The translations under genes were made by a program, and so were the position numbers. The notes below the pieces were generated by a model. The model was given only the letters and a program-made list of their open reading frames with translations, had not been told where the DNA came from and did no database searches. DNA of 32,790 nucleotides from an uncultured beta proteobacterium (GTDB lineage Bacteria; Pseudomonadota; Gammaproteobacteria; Burkholderiales; Burkholderiaceae_C): assembly GCA_903914175.1 (NCBI GenBank), contig CAIWNX010000049.1, positions 1 through 32,790 of the forward strand. The letters are read 5' to 3'. How positions within the stretch are numbered: the stretch's first letter is position 1; the number at the start of each line of letters is the position of its first letter. Shown here piece after piece: positions 14,215 to 20,877 of this stretch.

Positions 14215-15381
14215 TTAAGAGGCCACCTGCGCTTCTTCCCTTGGCAATACCGGGAAGCGGCGCGTGATGATGATGTAACCGAGCACCTCAACGGCGAACA
14301 TGCCGGTGGTCACCATCACCTCCGTAAATGAGGGGAAATAGGTCCAGCCGGAACCGGTGTGATGGCCGTAGCCGATCAGGAAGCCGTTCAGCCGCAACAG
14401 GATGCCGCCCAGCATGATGGCAATGCCGGCCAGGAACAGCTTCGCCGGATTGCGCCGCGCCTCAGCGCTGCCAATCAACAGGAAGGGTGCCAGGAAACAC
14501 AGGTTCTCGACCCAGAATGCGAACGCGACGAAACTTGGCTTGAAGGCTTCGCCGAGCGCGCCGCGCACCAGCAGGTCGGCAAAGCGCACCACGAGGTAAA
14601 CCGCCAGCGCGCCGAGCATGACTTTTGCCATTGGATTGAGCAGGTGCATTTCGATCTTGCGCCGATAGGCAGAGGCCGCGACACAGGACTCAAACAGCAC
14701 GACACCGTAGCCGATGATGATGGCGGTGAGCAGGTAGATCAGCGGCACCATCGGGGTCTGCCACAGCGGATTGACTTGCCCGCCCATGACCACCAGCATG
14801 GTGCCGAGAGACGCCTGGTGCATCATCGGCAGCACCATGCCCAGCGCGATGAAGAAGAACAGCGCTTTCGTCAGTTTCTTCTTGACGTCCTTCAGGCCGA
14901 ATTTTTCCAGGAAGACGGGAGCGAACTCGATCCACATCACCACGATGTAGGCCGTGACGCAGGCCGCCACTTCGAACATCACCGAGTTGGCGTTGACGTA
15001 GCCGGGCCAGAAGATGTGCCAGAAGTTCCACCAGCGCCCGAGGTCAAAGAAGATGCCGCCGCCAGCCAGCGTGTAGCCAAACAGACTGGCCAACAACGCC
15101 GGGCGGATCAGTGGGTGGTACTCGCCCTTGTTGAAGATATAGACCAGCAGCGCCACGGAAAAACCGCCGCAGGCCAGCGCCGAGCCGATCATGACGTCGA
15201 CCACGACCCAGATGCCCCAGGAGTAGCCGTCGTTGACGTTGGTGACGGCACCGATGCCGAAGAAGAAGCGCACCAGCAGGATCGCCGCCATGGTGGCGAT
15301 CAGGACGCTGCAGACCAGCGTGGCCGCATTGATCAGGCTGCCGCCGACCGGCGCCGGGCTTGTGTTGTGATGTTGTGTCAT
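14215..15381 (-). CDS. hybB: HybB, integral membrane hydrogenase subunit (NrfD/PsrC family)
   Basis: This is a hydrophobic protein of about 388 aa with roughly ten predicted membrane helices. It belongs to the NrfD/PsrC-like quinone-interacting family. E. coli HybB links the periplasmic HybOC-HybA complex to the quinone pool and helps proton movement. Motifs seen include SWGIWVVVDVMIGSALACGG, LGRWWNFWHIFWPGY and MHQASLGTMLV. Two ATGs are candidates. The one at 15387 overlaps the hybA stop (ATGA), but the GGGGAG is then only 2 nt away. The ATG at 15381 places the same GGGGAG 8 nt upstream and is preferred. Either start gives a short polar N-terminus before the first helix. Confidence 0.94.
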   Translation of the reverse strand: MTQHHNTSPAPVGGSLINAATLVCSVLIATMAAILLVRFFFGIGAVTNVNDGYSWGIWVVVDVMIGSALACGGFSVALLVYIFNKGEYHPLIRPALLASLFGYTLAGGGIFFDLGRWWNFWHIFWPGYVNANSVMFEVAACVTAYIVVMWIEFAPVFLEKFGLKDVKKKLTKALFFFIALGMVLPMMHQASLGTMLVVMGGQVNPLWQTPMVPLIYLLTAIIIGYGVVLFESCVAASAYRRKIEMHLLNPMAKVMLGALAVYLVVRFADLLVRGALGEAFKPSFVAFAFWVENLCFLAPFLLIGSAEARRNPAKLFLAGIAIMLGGILLRLNGFLIGYGHHTGSGWTYFPSFTEVMVTTGMFAVEVLGYIIITRRFPVLPREEAQVAS

Positions 15382-15383
15382 GC

Positions 15384-16373
15384 TCATTTCTCCCCGCCGG
15401 TGTTGGCCGGCGAATCGTCTTCGTCATGCACGTTTTTCTTGGCGATGAAGCTTAAAGCGCCCAGCACGGCCAGCGGCATGATCAAGCCACCGTAGAGCGA
15501 ATGCTGAATCGTCTCGGATGTTGCGGCCGACGAAGTCGGCGGCAGATCGGGCATGCCAACTTTGGCGAAATTCACGGCCGAGAGCTTGAGCACCTGCGTG
15601 CCGCCGTATTCCTTCTCGCCATACACATGCTGCAGGTAGTTGCCAACGTTGCCTTCGTAACTCTGGTCGGCGCCGCCAATCTTGCCGCGCGGATAGCGCG
15701 TAACGCTGCCAGGTTTGAGTGCCAGGCGGCGTTTGGCTTCGAGCAGCAGATCGGTGGTGCGGCCTGACAGCGTGGCGCCGGTCGGGCAGACTTCGGCGCA
15801 GGCCGAATAATGACCGTCCTTGGTGCGATGGCGGCACAGCTCGCACTTGCCGATCTTGCCGGTGGGCGAGTCGTACTGGAATTTCGGAATGCCAAACGGG
15901 CAGGCGACGACGCAGTAACGGCAGCCGACGCAGGCGCCAGCGTCGTAGGCGACGATGCCGGTGACCGGGTCTTTGGTCATGGCCGAGACCGGGCAGGCCG
16001 ACACGCACGACGGGTCGGCGCAATGCATGCAGGAGGTCTTCATGAAGGCGTAGCCGTTGACTTCGGCGTCCTTCGTTTCCATCGTGCCGTTGCGGTACAT
16101 CTTGATCAGGTTGAAGGTGTAGCCCGAGGTGTCAAGCGGCGTGTCCCACAGTTTGTCGACGGTGGAGAACTCGGCCGGGTTGTTGTTGACCTCTTTGCAG
16201 GCGGCAACGCAGGCCTTGCAGCCGATGCACAGGGTGGCGTCGTAGAGCAGGCCGAGCGCTTCGACCGGCCTGCTCAGTGTCTCGCGCGCGCAAGCCGGGG
16301 GCGAAACAGCGGCCGCTGTGATGGCGGCGCTGCTCGCGAGAACCCCTTTGAGGAAATCGCGACGGGAATCCAT
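15384..16373 (-). CDS. hybA: HybA, periplasmic four-cluster ferredoxin-like hydrogenase subunit
   Basis: This 329-aa protein has a Tat signal (SRRDFLKGVLASSAAITAAA at residues 3-22). Four [4Fe-4S] motifs follow (CIGCKACVAAC, CMHCADPSCVSAC, CVGCRYCVVAC, and CELC...CAEVC). It ends with a C-terminal hydrophobic anchor (SLYGGLIMPLAVLGALSFIA). In Hyd-2 it carries electrons from the small subunit to HybB. I chose the ATG at 16373, two bases after the hybO stop (TGATCATG), which puts the twin arginines at residues 4-5. A TTG at 16379 would overlap hybO and add only two residues. Tandem position with hybO and hybB implies translational coupling. Confidence 0.94.
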   Translation of the reverse strand: MDSRRDFLKGVLASSAAITAAAVSPPACARETLSRPVEALGLLYDATLCIGCKACVAACKEVNNNPAEFSTVDKLWDTPLDTSGYTFNLIKMYRNGTMETKDAEVNGYAFMKTSCMHCADPSCVSACPVSAMTKDPVTGIVAYDAGACVGCRYCVVACPFGIPKFQYDSPTGKIGKCELCRHRTKDGHYSACAEVCPTGATLSGRTTDLLLEAKRRLALKPGSVTRYPRGKIGGADQSYEGNVGNYLQHVYGEKEYGGTQVLKLSAVNFAKVGMPDLPPTSSAATSETIQHSLYGGLIMPLAVLGALSFIAKKNVHDEDDSPANTGGEK

Positions 16374-16375
16374 GA

Positions 16376-17557
16376 TCAACCCCGTACCTTGTCGTTTGGC
16401 TTGCTGCCGGCCTTTTCGCGCTCGGCTTCTTCAGCCGCGTGCGACAGGCCCAGATTGCGCGTCAGCATGACGGCGGCACCTGCGGCGGCACCCGCCAGCG
16501 CCGCCAGCGCCGCGGCACTGGCCAGGGATGCGCCCTTGCCTTGTTCTTCGACGATGCGCGCGTACTGCAGCGGTGGTGCCACGTTGATCATCTTGGCCAG
16601 TTGGTGGATCGGCTTGGTAAAACCGACGCCTTTTTCGGTGCAGCCGATGCAGGGGTGACCGCAGCCGACCGGCCAGTTGTTCTCTCCCGCGTCGCCAAAG
16701 CCCAGCGTGGGGCAGTTGGCGTAGGTCTCCGGGCCCTTGCAACCGAGCTTGTAGAGGCAATGACCCTGGCGGTGGCCGGCGTCGCCAAACTCCATGGCAA
16801 AACGGCCGGCATCGAAGTGCGCACGGCGTTCGCAGTTTTCGTGCACCAGGCGCGAGTAGGCAAACTTGGGGCGCCCGAGTTTGTCCACATCAGGTAGCTT
16901 GCCAAAGGTCAGGAAGTGCACGACGGTGGCCAGGAAGTTGTACGGATTGGGCGGGCAGCCCGGTATCGTCACCACCGGCTTGCCCAGCACTTCGGCCACG
17001 CTCGACGCTCCGGATGGATTCGGTCCGGTCGAGGGCATGCCACCCCAGGAGGCGCAGGAGCCGATTGCGATCACGGCAGCGGCATCGGCCGCGCATTCCT
17101 TGAGCAGATCGATCGCGGTATGGCCGCCGATCTTGCAGTAGTTGCCGTTTTCCTTGACCGGAATTGCGCCTTCAATGACCAGCACATACTTGCCCTTGTT
17201 GGCCTTCATCGCATCCTTGCGCGCGGCCTCGGCCTGGTGCCCGGCAGCGGCCATCAGGGTCTCGTGGTAATCCAGCGAAATGATTTCGAGAATCAGTTTT
17301 TCCAGCGTCGGGTGCTCGGCCCGTAGCAAGGACTCCGTGCAGCCCGTGCATTCCTGAAAGTGCAGCCAGATGACCGAGGGGCGCTTGGCCGATTCGATCG
17401 CCTTGGCCACCGCTGCGTCGGCGCCAGCCGGCAAGCCCATGGTGACGGCGAGCGTGGCACAAAACTGCAGGTAGTCGCGTCGGGACATGCCCAGGCGTTG
17501 TTCGATGCCATGCACGGCCTCGCGACCGAGGTTGAAGATGTCGTTCATGTCGCCCAT
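16376..17557 (-). CDS. hybO: [NiFe]-hydrogenase small subunit, HybO type, with Tat signal and C-terminal anchor
   Basis: This 393-aa subunit exports the folded complex through its Tat signal (SRRDYLQFCATLAVTMGL, residues 25-42) and conducts electrons through three Fe-S clusters. The proximal cluster ligands are Cys70 and Cys73 (ECTGCTE), Cys168 (GSCASWGG) and Cys201 (PGCPPNP). The two extra cysteines of oxygen-tolerant enzymes are absent: the positions are Gly72 and Gly173. Medial and distal motifs follow (CERRAHFDAG, CLYKLGCKGPE, GHPCIGC). A hydrophobic Ala-rich anchor (about residues 345-370) ends the protein. The ATG at 17557 has AGGAG 6 bp upstream. It is the first gene of the operon, behind the -24/-12 promoter at 17606-17621. 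Sequence and neighbours match E. coli HybO closely. Confidence 0.95.
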   Translation of the reverse strand: MGDMNDIFNLGREAVHGIEQRLGMSRRDYLQFCATLAVTMGLPAGADAAVAKAIESAKRPSVIWLHFQECTGCTESLLRAEHPTLEKLILEIISLDYHETLMAAAGHQAEAARKDAMKANKGKYVLVIEGAIPVKENGNYCKIGGHTAIDLLKECAADAAAVIAIGSCASWGGMPSTGPNPSGASSVAEVLGKPVVTIPGCPPNPYNFLATVVHFLTFGKLPDVDKLGRPKFAYSRLVHENCERRAHFDAGRFAMEFGDAGHRQGHCLYKLGCKGPETYANCPTLGFGDAGENNWPVGCGHPCIGCTEKGVGFTKPIHQLAKMINVAPPLQYARIVEEQGKGASLASAAALAALAGAAAGAAVMLTRNLGLSHAAEEAEREKAGSKPNDKVRG

Positions 17558-17605
17558 GTTGTCTCCTGGAGCAAGGCCTCGTTCGGGCCTGATGCAGAGG
17601 CTAAA

Positions 17606-17621
17606 AGCAAGTTGCGCGCCA
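17606..17621 (-). promoter_or_regulatory. Sigma-54 (-24/-12) promoter of the hyb operon
   Basis: Read on the minus strand, the element is TGGCGCG-CAAC-TTGCT. The consensus is TGGCACG-N4-TTGCW, so it differs at one core base. The GG and GC doublets have the required 10-bp spacing. A start near 17595 would give a leader of about 38 nt to the hybO ATG. The presence of the sigma-54 activator HoxA at the end of the same cluster supports use of this site. Confidence 0.82.
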
Positions 17622-17726
17622 TGGCGGTTTGCCATCATCGCTCGGTGGCGGGACAGGGGTCGGCCGGGTTGGCGTTCGCCAGAATCGACGCCAAAGTGAT
17701 TACAAAATAACCGCTCAACTAACCAG

Positions 17727-17743
17727 TGCGGGACGTGTCCGCA
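17727..17743. promoter_or_regulatory. Inverted repeat between the two divergent -24/-12 promoters (possible activator site)
   Basis: TGCGG and CCGCA flank a 7-bp centre, and the inner GGAC-GT-GTCC is also symmetric. The site lies about 110 bp upstream of the hybO-facing promoter and about 60-70 bp upstream of the hupE-facing promoter, within the usual range for a sigma-54 activator. It could be a shared HoxA site. There is no sequence proof of the binding protein. No convincing IHF site was recognised in this 346-bp intergenic region. Confidence 0.35.
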
Positions 17744-17799
17744 GGGCACCCGATTGCCTGCAGGCCTTGATCGGTAGCGGATTTTTCGCGTGCAGGCGT

Positions 17800-17815
17800 G
17801 GGCATGAAATTTGCA
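17800..17815 (+). promoter_or_regulatory. Sigma-54 (-24/-12) promoter of hupE
   Basis: The element GGGCATG-AAAT-TTGCA fits TGGCAYG-N4-TTGCA, with only the first base changed. The GG/GC spacing is correct. Predicted transcription starts near 17826, about 78 nt before the hupE ATG. With the opposite-facing promoter at 17606-17621 it makes a divergent sigma-54 pair, so one activator could drive both units. Confidence 0.75.
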
Positions 17816-17903
17816 GTTCCTCCGCGAGATGCAGGTTTTGGCGGCCATCAGGCGTCGGACTGGTGCATGGATTCAAAGATCTAATTCAAACGAGGAGCAT
17901 CCA

Positions 17904-18506
17904 ATGAAATTGTTGTCCCACACATCACTGGGCCGTATCGGCGTTGGGCTGTTGGCACTGGCAACTGGCGTGGCACAGGCCCACACCGGGCACGACACCG
18001 CGGGTGTCATGGCAGGTCTGGCGCATCCGCTGGGTCTGGACCACCTGCTGGTGATGCTGGCCGTTGGCATCTGGTCGGTTTCGGCCTTGCCGGCAGGCAA
18101 GGCTTGGTGGGGCCCGAGCGTCTTCATGGCGACGCTGCTGTTGAGCGCTGCTTTGGCTGCCTTCGGTTTAACGGTGCCTTTCCTGGAGCCCATGATTTCG
18201 CTCAGCGTGGTGCTGCTGGGCGCCATGCTGATCCTGTCGCGCCAGGGCACACCGGTGCCGCTCGGGCTGGGTCTGGTGGCGCTGGTGGCCTCGCTGCACG
18301 GTCTGGCGCATGGCGCCGAAGCGCCCGGCAGTGGTTTTGCCACTTATGCACTGGGCTTTCTTGTCAGCACCGCAGTCCTGCATGCCAGTGGTTTGCTGGC
18401 AGCGCGCGGCATCGGGCGTTATCTGGCGCGTTCGACGGCTTGGGTTATCAGCGCGTTGGGCACCGTGTGTGGTGCAGCGGGTCTGTACCTCTTGAGTCAG
18501 TTCTGA
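17904..18506 (+). CDS. hupE: HupE/UreJ family nickel permease
   Basis: This 200-aa membrane protein has a cleavable-looking N-terminal signal (LGRIGVGLLALATGVAQA). After it comes HTGHD, and then HPLGLDHLLVMLAVG, the family's His/Asp motif implicated in nickel or cobalt transport. A second His-rich stretch, SLHGLAHGAEA, follows. About six membrane segments are visible. HupE/UreJ proteins import Ni2+ for hydrogenase or urease, and here the neighbouring hydrogenase locus points to hydrogenase. The ATG at 17904 has GAGGAG 7 bp upstream. It is transcribed away from hybO from its own -24/-12 promoter. Confidence 0.9.
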   Translation: MKLLSHTSLGRIGVGLLALATGVAQAHTGHDTAGVMAGLAHPLGLDHLLVMLAVGIWSVSALPAGKAWWGPSVFMATLLLSAALAAFGLTVPFLEPMISLSVVLLGAMLILSRQGTPVPLGLGLVALVASLHGLAHGAEAPGSGFATYALGFLVSTAVLHASGLLAARGIGRYLARSTAWVISALGTVCGAAGLYLLSQF

Positions 18507-18512
18507 TGGTGG

Positions 18513-18532
18513 GGGGCAGCGCTGGCTGCCCC
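18513..18532. terminator. Strong hairpin between convergent hupE and DUF5666 genes
   Basis: GGGGCAGC and GCTGCCCC form a perfect 8-bp stem with a GCTG loop, starting 7 bp after the hupE stop. No U-run follows on either strand. It may therefore protect 3' ends or assist Rho-dependent termination rather than act as a classical intrinsic terminator. Confidence 0.4.
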
Positions 18533-18612
18533 AACGAATGCGATGCCGTCGATCTGGCTGCTGGCACAGGTCGCCGGTTAGGGCGCGATCTTCTCGACGC
18601 CTGAGCGCATGC

Positions 18613-19773
18613 TCAATGGTCGAATTCGAGCTGACTCACCAGCAGCACGTCGCCGGCCTTGCTGCCCTTGACCTTGACCTTGATGCCCTGCTTGAGGTCC
18701 GAGGCATTACCGCTCTTGAACACGGCCTGCGATGCATCGCAGTGCTGGCCACGCATGACAAAGTCGGCCAGGCTGGTGAATTGCTCCACCAGTGCATCAA
18801 TTTCGATCAGCTGGTTTTGCTGGCCATCCTGTTTGATCTCGCTGGCGACCAACACACCGGCGACCCAGTTGCCATAGACCTCCAGCCGGTCACCCAGCGC
18901 CAGTTGGCTCAGCTGGGTCGCGAGTGCGGGCGCACTGGCATCCACCGTGATATGGCCCAAGGTGAAACGACCCGCCAACGGCAGGCTGGTCACGACCCCT
19001 TCGATTTTCAGATCGCCATCGGCATGCGCCTCAAGGCCGGCGTCGAGCAGTTTGACAGCCGACACGTTCAGATTCAGTCCCTTGCCGGCCGTGCCCTGCA
19101 ACTGCACTAACTGGCCTTCCTGCAGACCGGCCAGGGCGCTGCCCGCCAGGTTGTAGTCATTCAGGCTGGCCTGGTCGCCGTTCCTCTTGAGCACACCGCT
19201 GGCAATGCGGGCGTTGCTGGCGCTGACCAGAGCGACCCGGGTTGCCGTCCAGTGTGCGCCTTCGGTACCCGACTGCAGGCCCCAGACTGCAACCGTCTGA
19301 CCGGCCGTCAAGGCGGTGCTGCCATGCAGGCCATCCAGACTGGTGTTGTTGTCGATCTGGATGTGCATGCCCATCACGGTGAAACTGCTGACGCTGACCT
19401 CGCTGACCGGACCCAGTGCGATGGACCAGACCTCAACCGCCGTGGCGGTACCCAGGGGCGTGCCCAGCAGCGGGTCCACACCGTTGCGCTGACCCTGTAC
19501 GCTGGCGATCATGCCCAGGCGCAAATCAGTCGGTGTGAGTGCCTGACCATCGAGCATGACGCTGGCCTGTCTGTCATCAAACTTGATGCCGTTGATGATG
19601 ACACTGCCAAAGCCCGAAATCGACCCCATCGCAAACAGGCCGGTTCCGCCGGTGCCCGGCATGCTGCCCAGCAGCCCGCTGCTACCGCCACCACAGCCTG
19701 TCAGTGCCGCGCCGCTGAGTACCAGCCAGGCGCGTCGATTCAGGCCGTTGTTGAGGTGATTGACAGGTTTCAT
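18613..19773 (-). CDS. DUF5666 domain lipoprotein
   Basis: This 386-aa protein has a lipoprotein signal: basic start, LVLSGAALTGC lipobox, then GGGSSG. It is therefore predicted to be anchored in the outer membrane or on the cell surface. The rest is made of recurring small beta-domain units of the DUF5666 type. Each opens with a pattern like GSISGFGSVIINGIKFD (about residue 50) or KIEGVVTSLPLAGRFTLG (near 255), and the last is IEIDALVEQFTSLADFVMRG (near 325). The exact function of the family is not known to me. The ATG at 19773 overlaps the stop of the DUF6502 gene (ATGA), so the two proteins are made together. A role in a surface complex with the nearby cytochrome is inference. Confidence 0.8.
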   Translation of the reverse strand: MKPVNHLNNGLNRRAWLVLSGAALTGCGGGSSGLLGSMPGTGGTGLFAMGSISGFGSVIINGIKFDDRQASVMLDGQALTPTDLRLGMIASVQGQRNGVDPLLGTPLGTATAVEVWSIALGPVSEVSVSSFTVMGMHIQIDNNTSLDGLHGSTALTAGQTVAVWGLQSGTEGAHWTATRVALVSASNARIASGVLKRNGDQASLNDYNLAGSALAGLQEGQLVQLQGTAGKGLNLNVSAVKLLDAGLEAHADGDLKIEGVVTSLPLAGRFTLGHITVDASAPALATQLSQLALGDRLEVYGNWVAGVLVASEIKQDGQQNQLIEIDALVEQFTSLADFVMRGQHCDASQAVFKSGNASDLKQGIKVKVKGSKAGDVLLVSQLEFDH

Positions 19774-20672
19774 GGCGGAGTCTTTCTGGTGTCGGTGACA
19801 GGCGGCACAGTCTGCAATGCGTCGTGAAAATACATACCAAATCGGACCCGATGCCGGGGTCCCTCATCGTCCTGGCTGCGCTGCTCGGCCACTGTGGCAG
19901 TCTGTAAAAACTGCTGCAACGCGGCGGTCCAAAGCTGTCGTGCCCGACTCTGCAGTTGTTCCGCCTGATCAGCGGACAAGTCAATCGAGAAGGCGCTTTG
20001 CTCGAGCATCGGGCTGGTGCTGCGCTGCGGGGACAGGTTGTGCACCGCCGTGGCCAGGTGGTCGCTGACGTTGGTCGCCAGGAAGTGAAATGACTCTTGC
20101 AGACCTTCCCTGGGCACAAAGGCCGTGGTTTCGAGGGCCACATAGCCGTCATCCTGCAAGCCGACCACACCCAGACGCACCAGTTCGTCGAGAACGGCGC
20201 GCGCGCCCACGTCGGTGCTGATTTCGGCCACCAGGGTCGTGAAGTCGGGCTCGCCCGACTGGCCGCGTTTGGGCGTGCGCGCCAGCGGCCGCGCTGTCTG
20301 GTCGGCGTTGAGGTACTTCGGCTCGCTGATCCAGCGCGCCACCACCGTTGCCGCAATGGGCAGCATCGGGACACCCGACTCGCTGCTGTTGTGGGCCTCG
20401 CGCAGACGTCGAACGTCCTTGCGGTGGACCCCGGTGAGCAAGGCTGTGCGGGTGTCAGAACTGACTTTTTCGTTCAAACCGTAGGCGCCGGTGGCTTCTT
20501 CGACCAGCGCCTGCTTGAGCAATTCCAGCATGGCCGGCAGGTGCAGTCCATGGTCGATCATCAGGCGCGCCAGCGGTTTGAGCACCTGACCCAGCGCCTG
20601 CGCCGCCAACGCAGGCTGCGGCAGGCCCGCCGGGCGCTCGGCGGCTGCGTCTGTGTTTTGGGCGTCGGACAT
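19770..20672 (-). CDS. DUF6502 family protein, likely DNA-binding regulator
   Basis: This 300-aa soluble protein has no signal peptide or membrane segment. The N-terminal part (about 25-100) is helical. It contains VSSDTRTALLTGVHRKDVRRL (70-90, here written as VSSDTRTALL then TGVHRKDVRRL), which reads like a helix-turn-helix. Next come AATVVARWISEPKYLN and a region around 150-180 (LVAEISTDVGARAVLDELVRLGVV) that looks like a winged-helix repeat ending in DGYVAL. The last 100 residues are helical with no recognisable motif. It is first in an operon with the DUF5666 lipoprotein, a pairing common in betaproteobacteria. It is divergent from the diheme lipoprotein, with two palindromes in between, so an autoregulator is plausible. 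Family naming is from recall and regulation is inferred. Confidence 0.72.
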   Translation of the reverse strand: MSDAQNTDAAAERPAGLPQPALAAQALGQVLKPLARLMIDHGLHLPAMLELLKQALVEEATGAYGLNEKVSSDTRTALLTGVHRKDVRRLREAHNSSESGVPMLPIAATVVARWISEPKYLNADQTARPLARTPKRGQSGEPDFTTLVAEISTDVGARAVLDELVRLGVVGLQDDGYVALETTAFVPREGLQESFHFLATNVSDHLATAVHNLSPQRSTSPMLEQSAFSIDLSADQAEQLQSRARQLWTAALQQFLQTATVAEQRSQDDEGPRHRVRFGMYFHDALQTVPPVTDTRKTPP

Positions 20673-20733
20673 GGCGGGTGCTGCGGAGGGCTCGTATTGA
20701 GCCGTGATTGTGCCTCAAAAATCGCTCAAAAAA

Positions 20734-20760
20734 ATATTTCGGGAAAAATTCCCAAAATAT
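20734..20760. promoter_or_regulatory. Palindromic operator candidate 1 (GGGAAAAATTCCC)
   Basis: A 27-bp near-perfect palindrome is centred on GGGAAAAATTCCC (20741-20753), with ATATTT and AAATAT flanks that also pair. It stands 62 bp upstream of the DUF6502 ATG. A second copy with the same GGG...CCC core lies at 20791-20815. The AT-rich surroundings are unlike the GC-rich coding neighbours. Most likely it is a binding site for a dimeric regulator of both divergent units. Confidence 0.65.
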
Positions 20761-20790
20761 AAAAAATCGCACATAATCCATTACCGCAAA

Positions 20791-20815
20791 ATATTGCGGG
20801 AAATTTTCCCAAGTA
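20791..20815. promoter_or_regulatory. Palindromic operator candidate 2 (GGGAAATTTTCCC)
   Basis: ATATTGCGGGAAATTTTCCC followed by AAGTA repeats the layout of site 1. The core GGGAAATTTTCCC spans 20798-20810, about 57 bp centre to centre from site 1. It lies 63 bp before the cytochrome ATG, mirroring the 62-bp distance of site 1 from the divergent gene. The symmetric placement suggests one operator per promoter. Exact promoter boxes between them could not be set with confidence. Confidence 0.65.
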
Positions 20816-20877
20816 AAACGTTGAATCTCGGGCCAACCTGAGCCAGGCTTTCAACAAACAATTTCAAGGAGTACCTC

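Noticed and set aside
16376-17848. Longer small subunit starting at 17848
   Set aside because: The extra 97 residues have no family similarity and would run across the -24/-12 promoter. The ATG at 17557 has a good ribosome site.
18513-18532. Classical intrinsic terminator after hupE
   Set aside because: The stem is strong but lacks a U-run on either strand, so it is listed only with low confidence.
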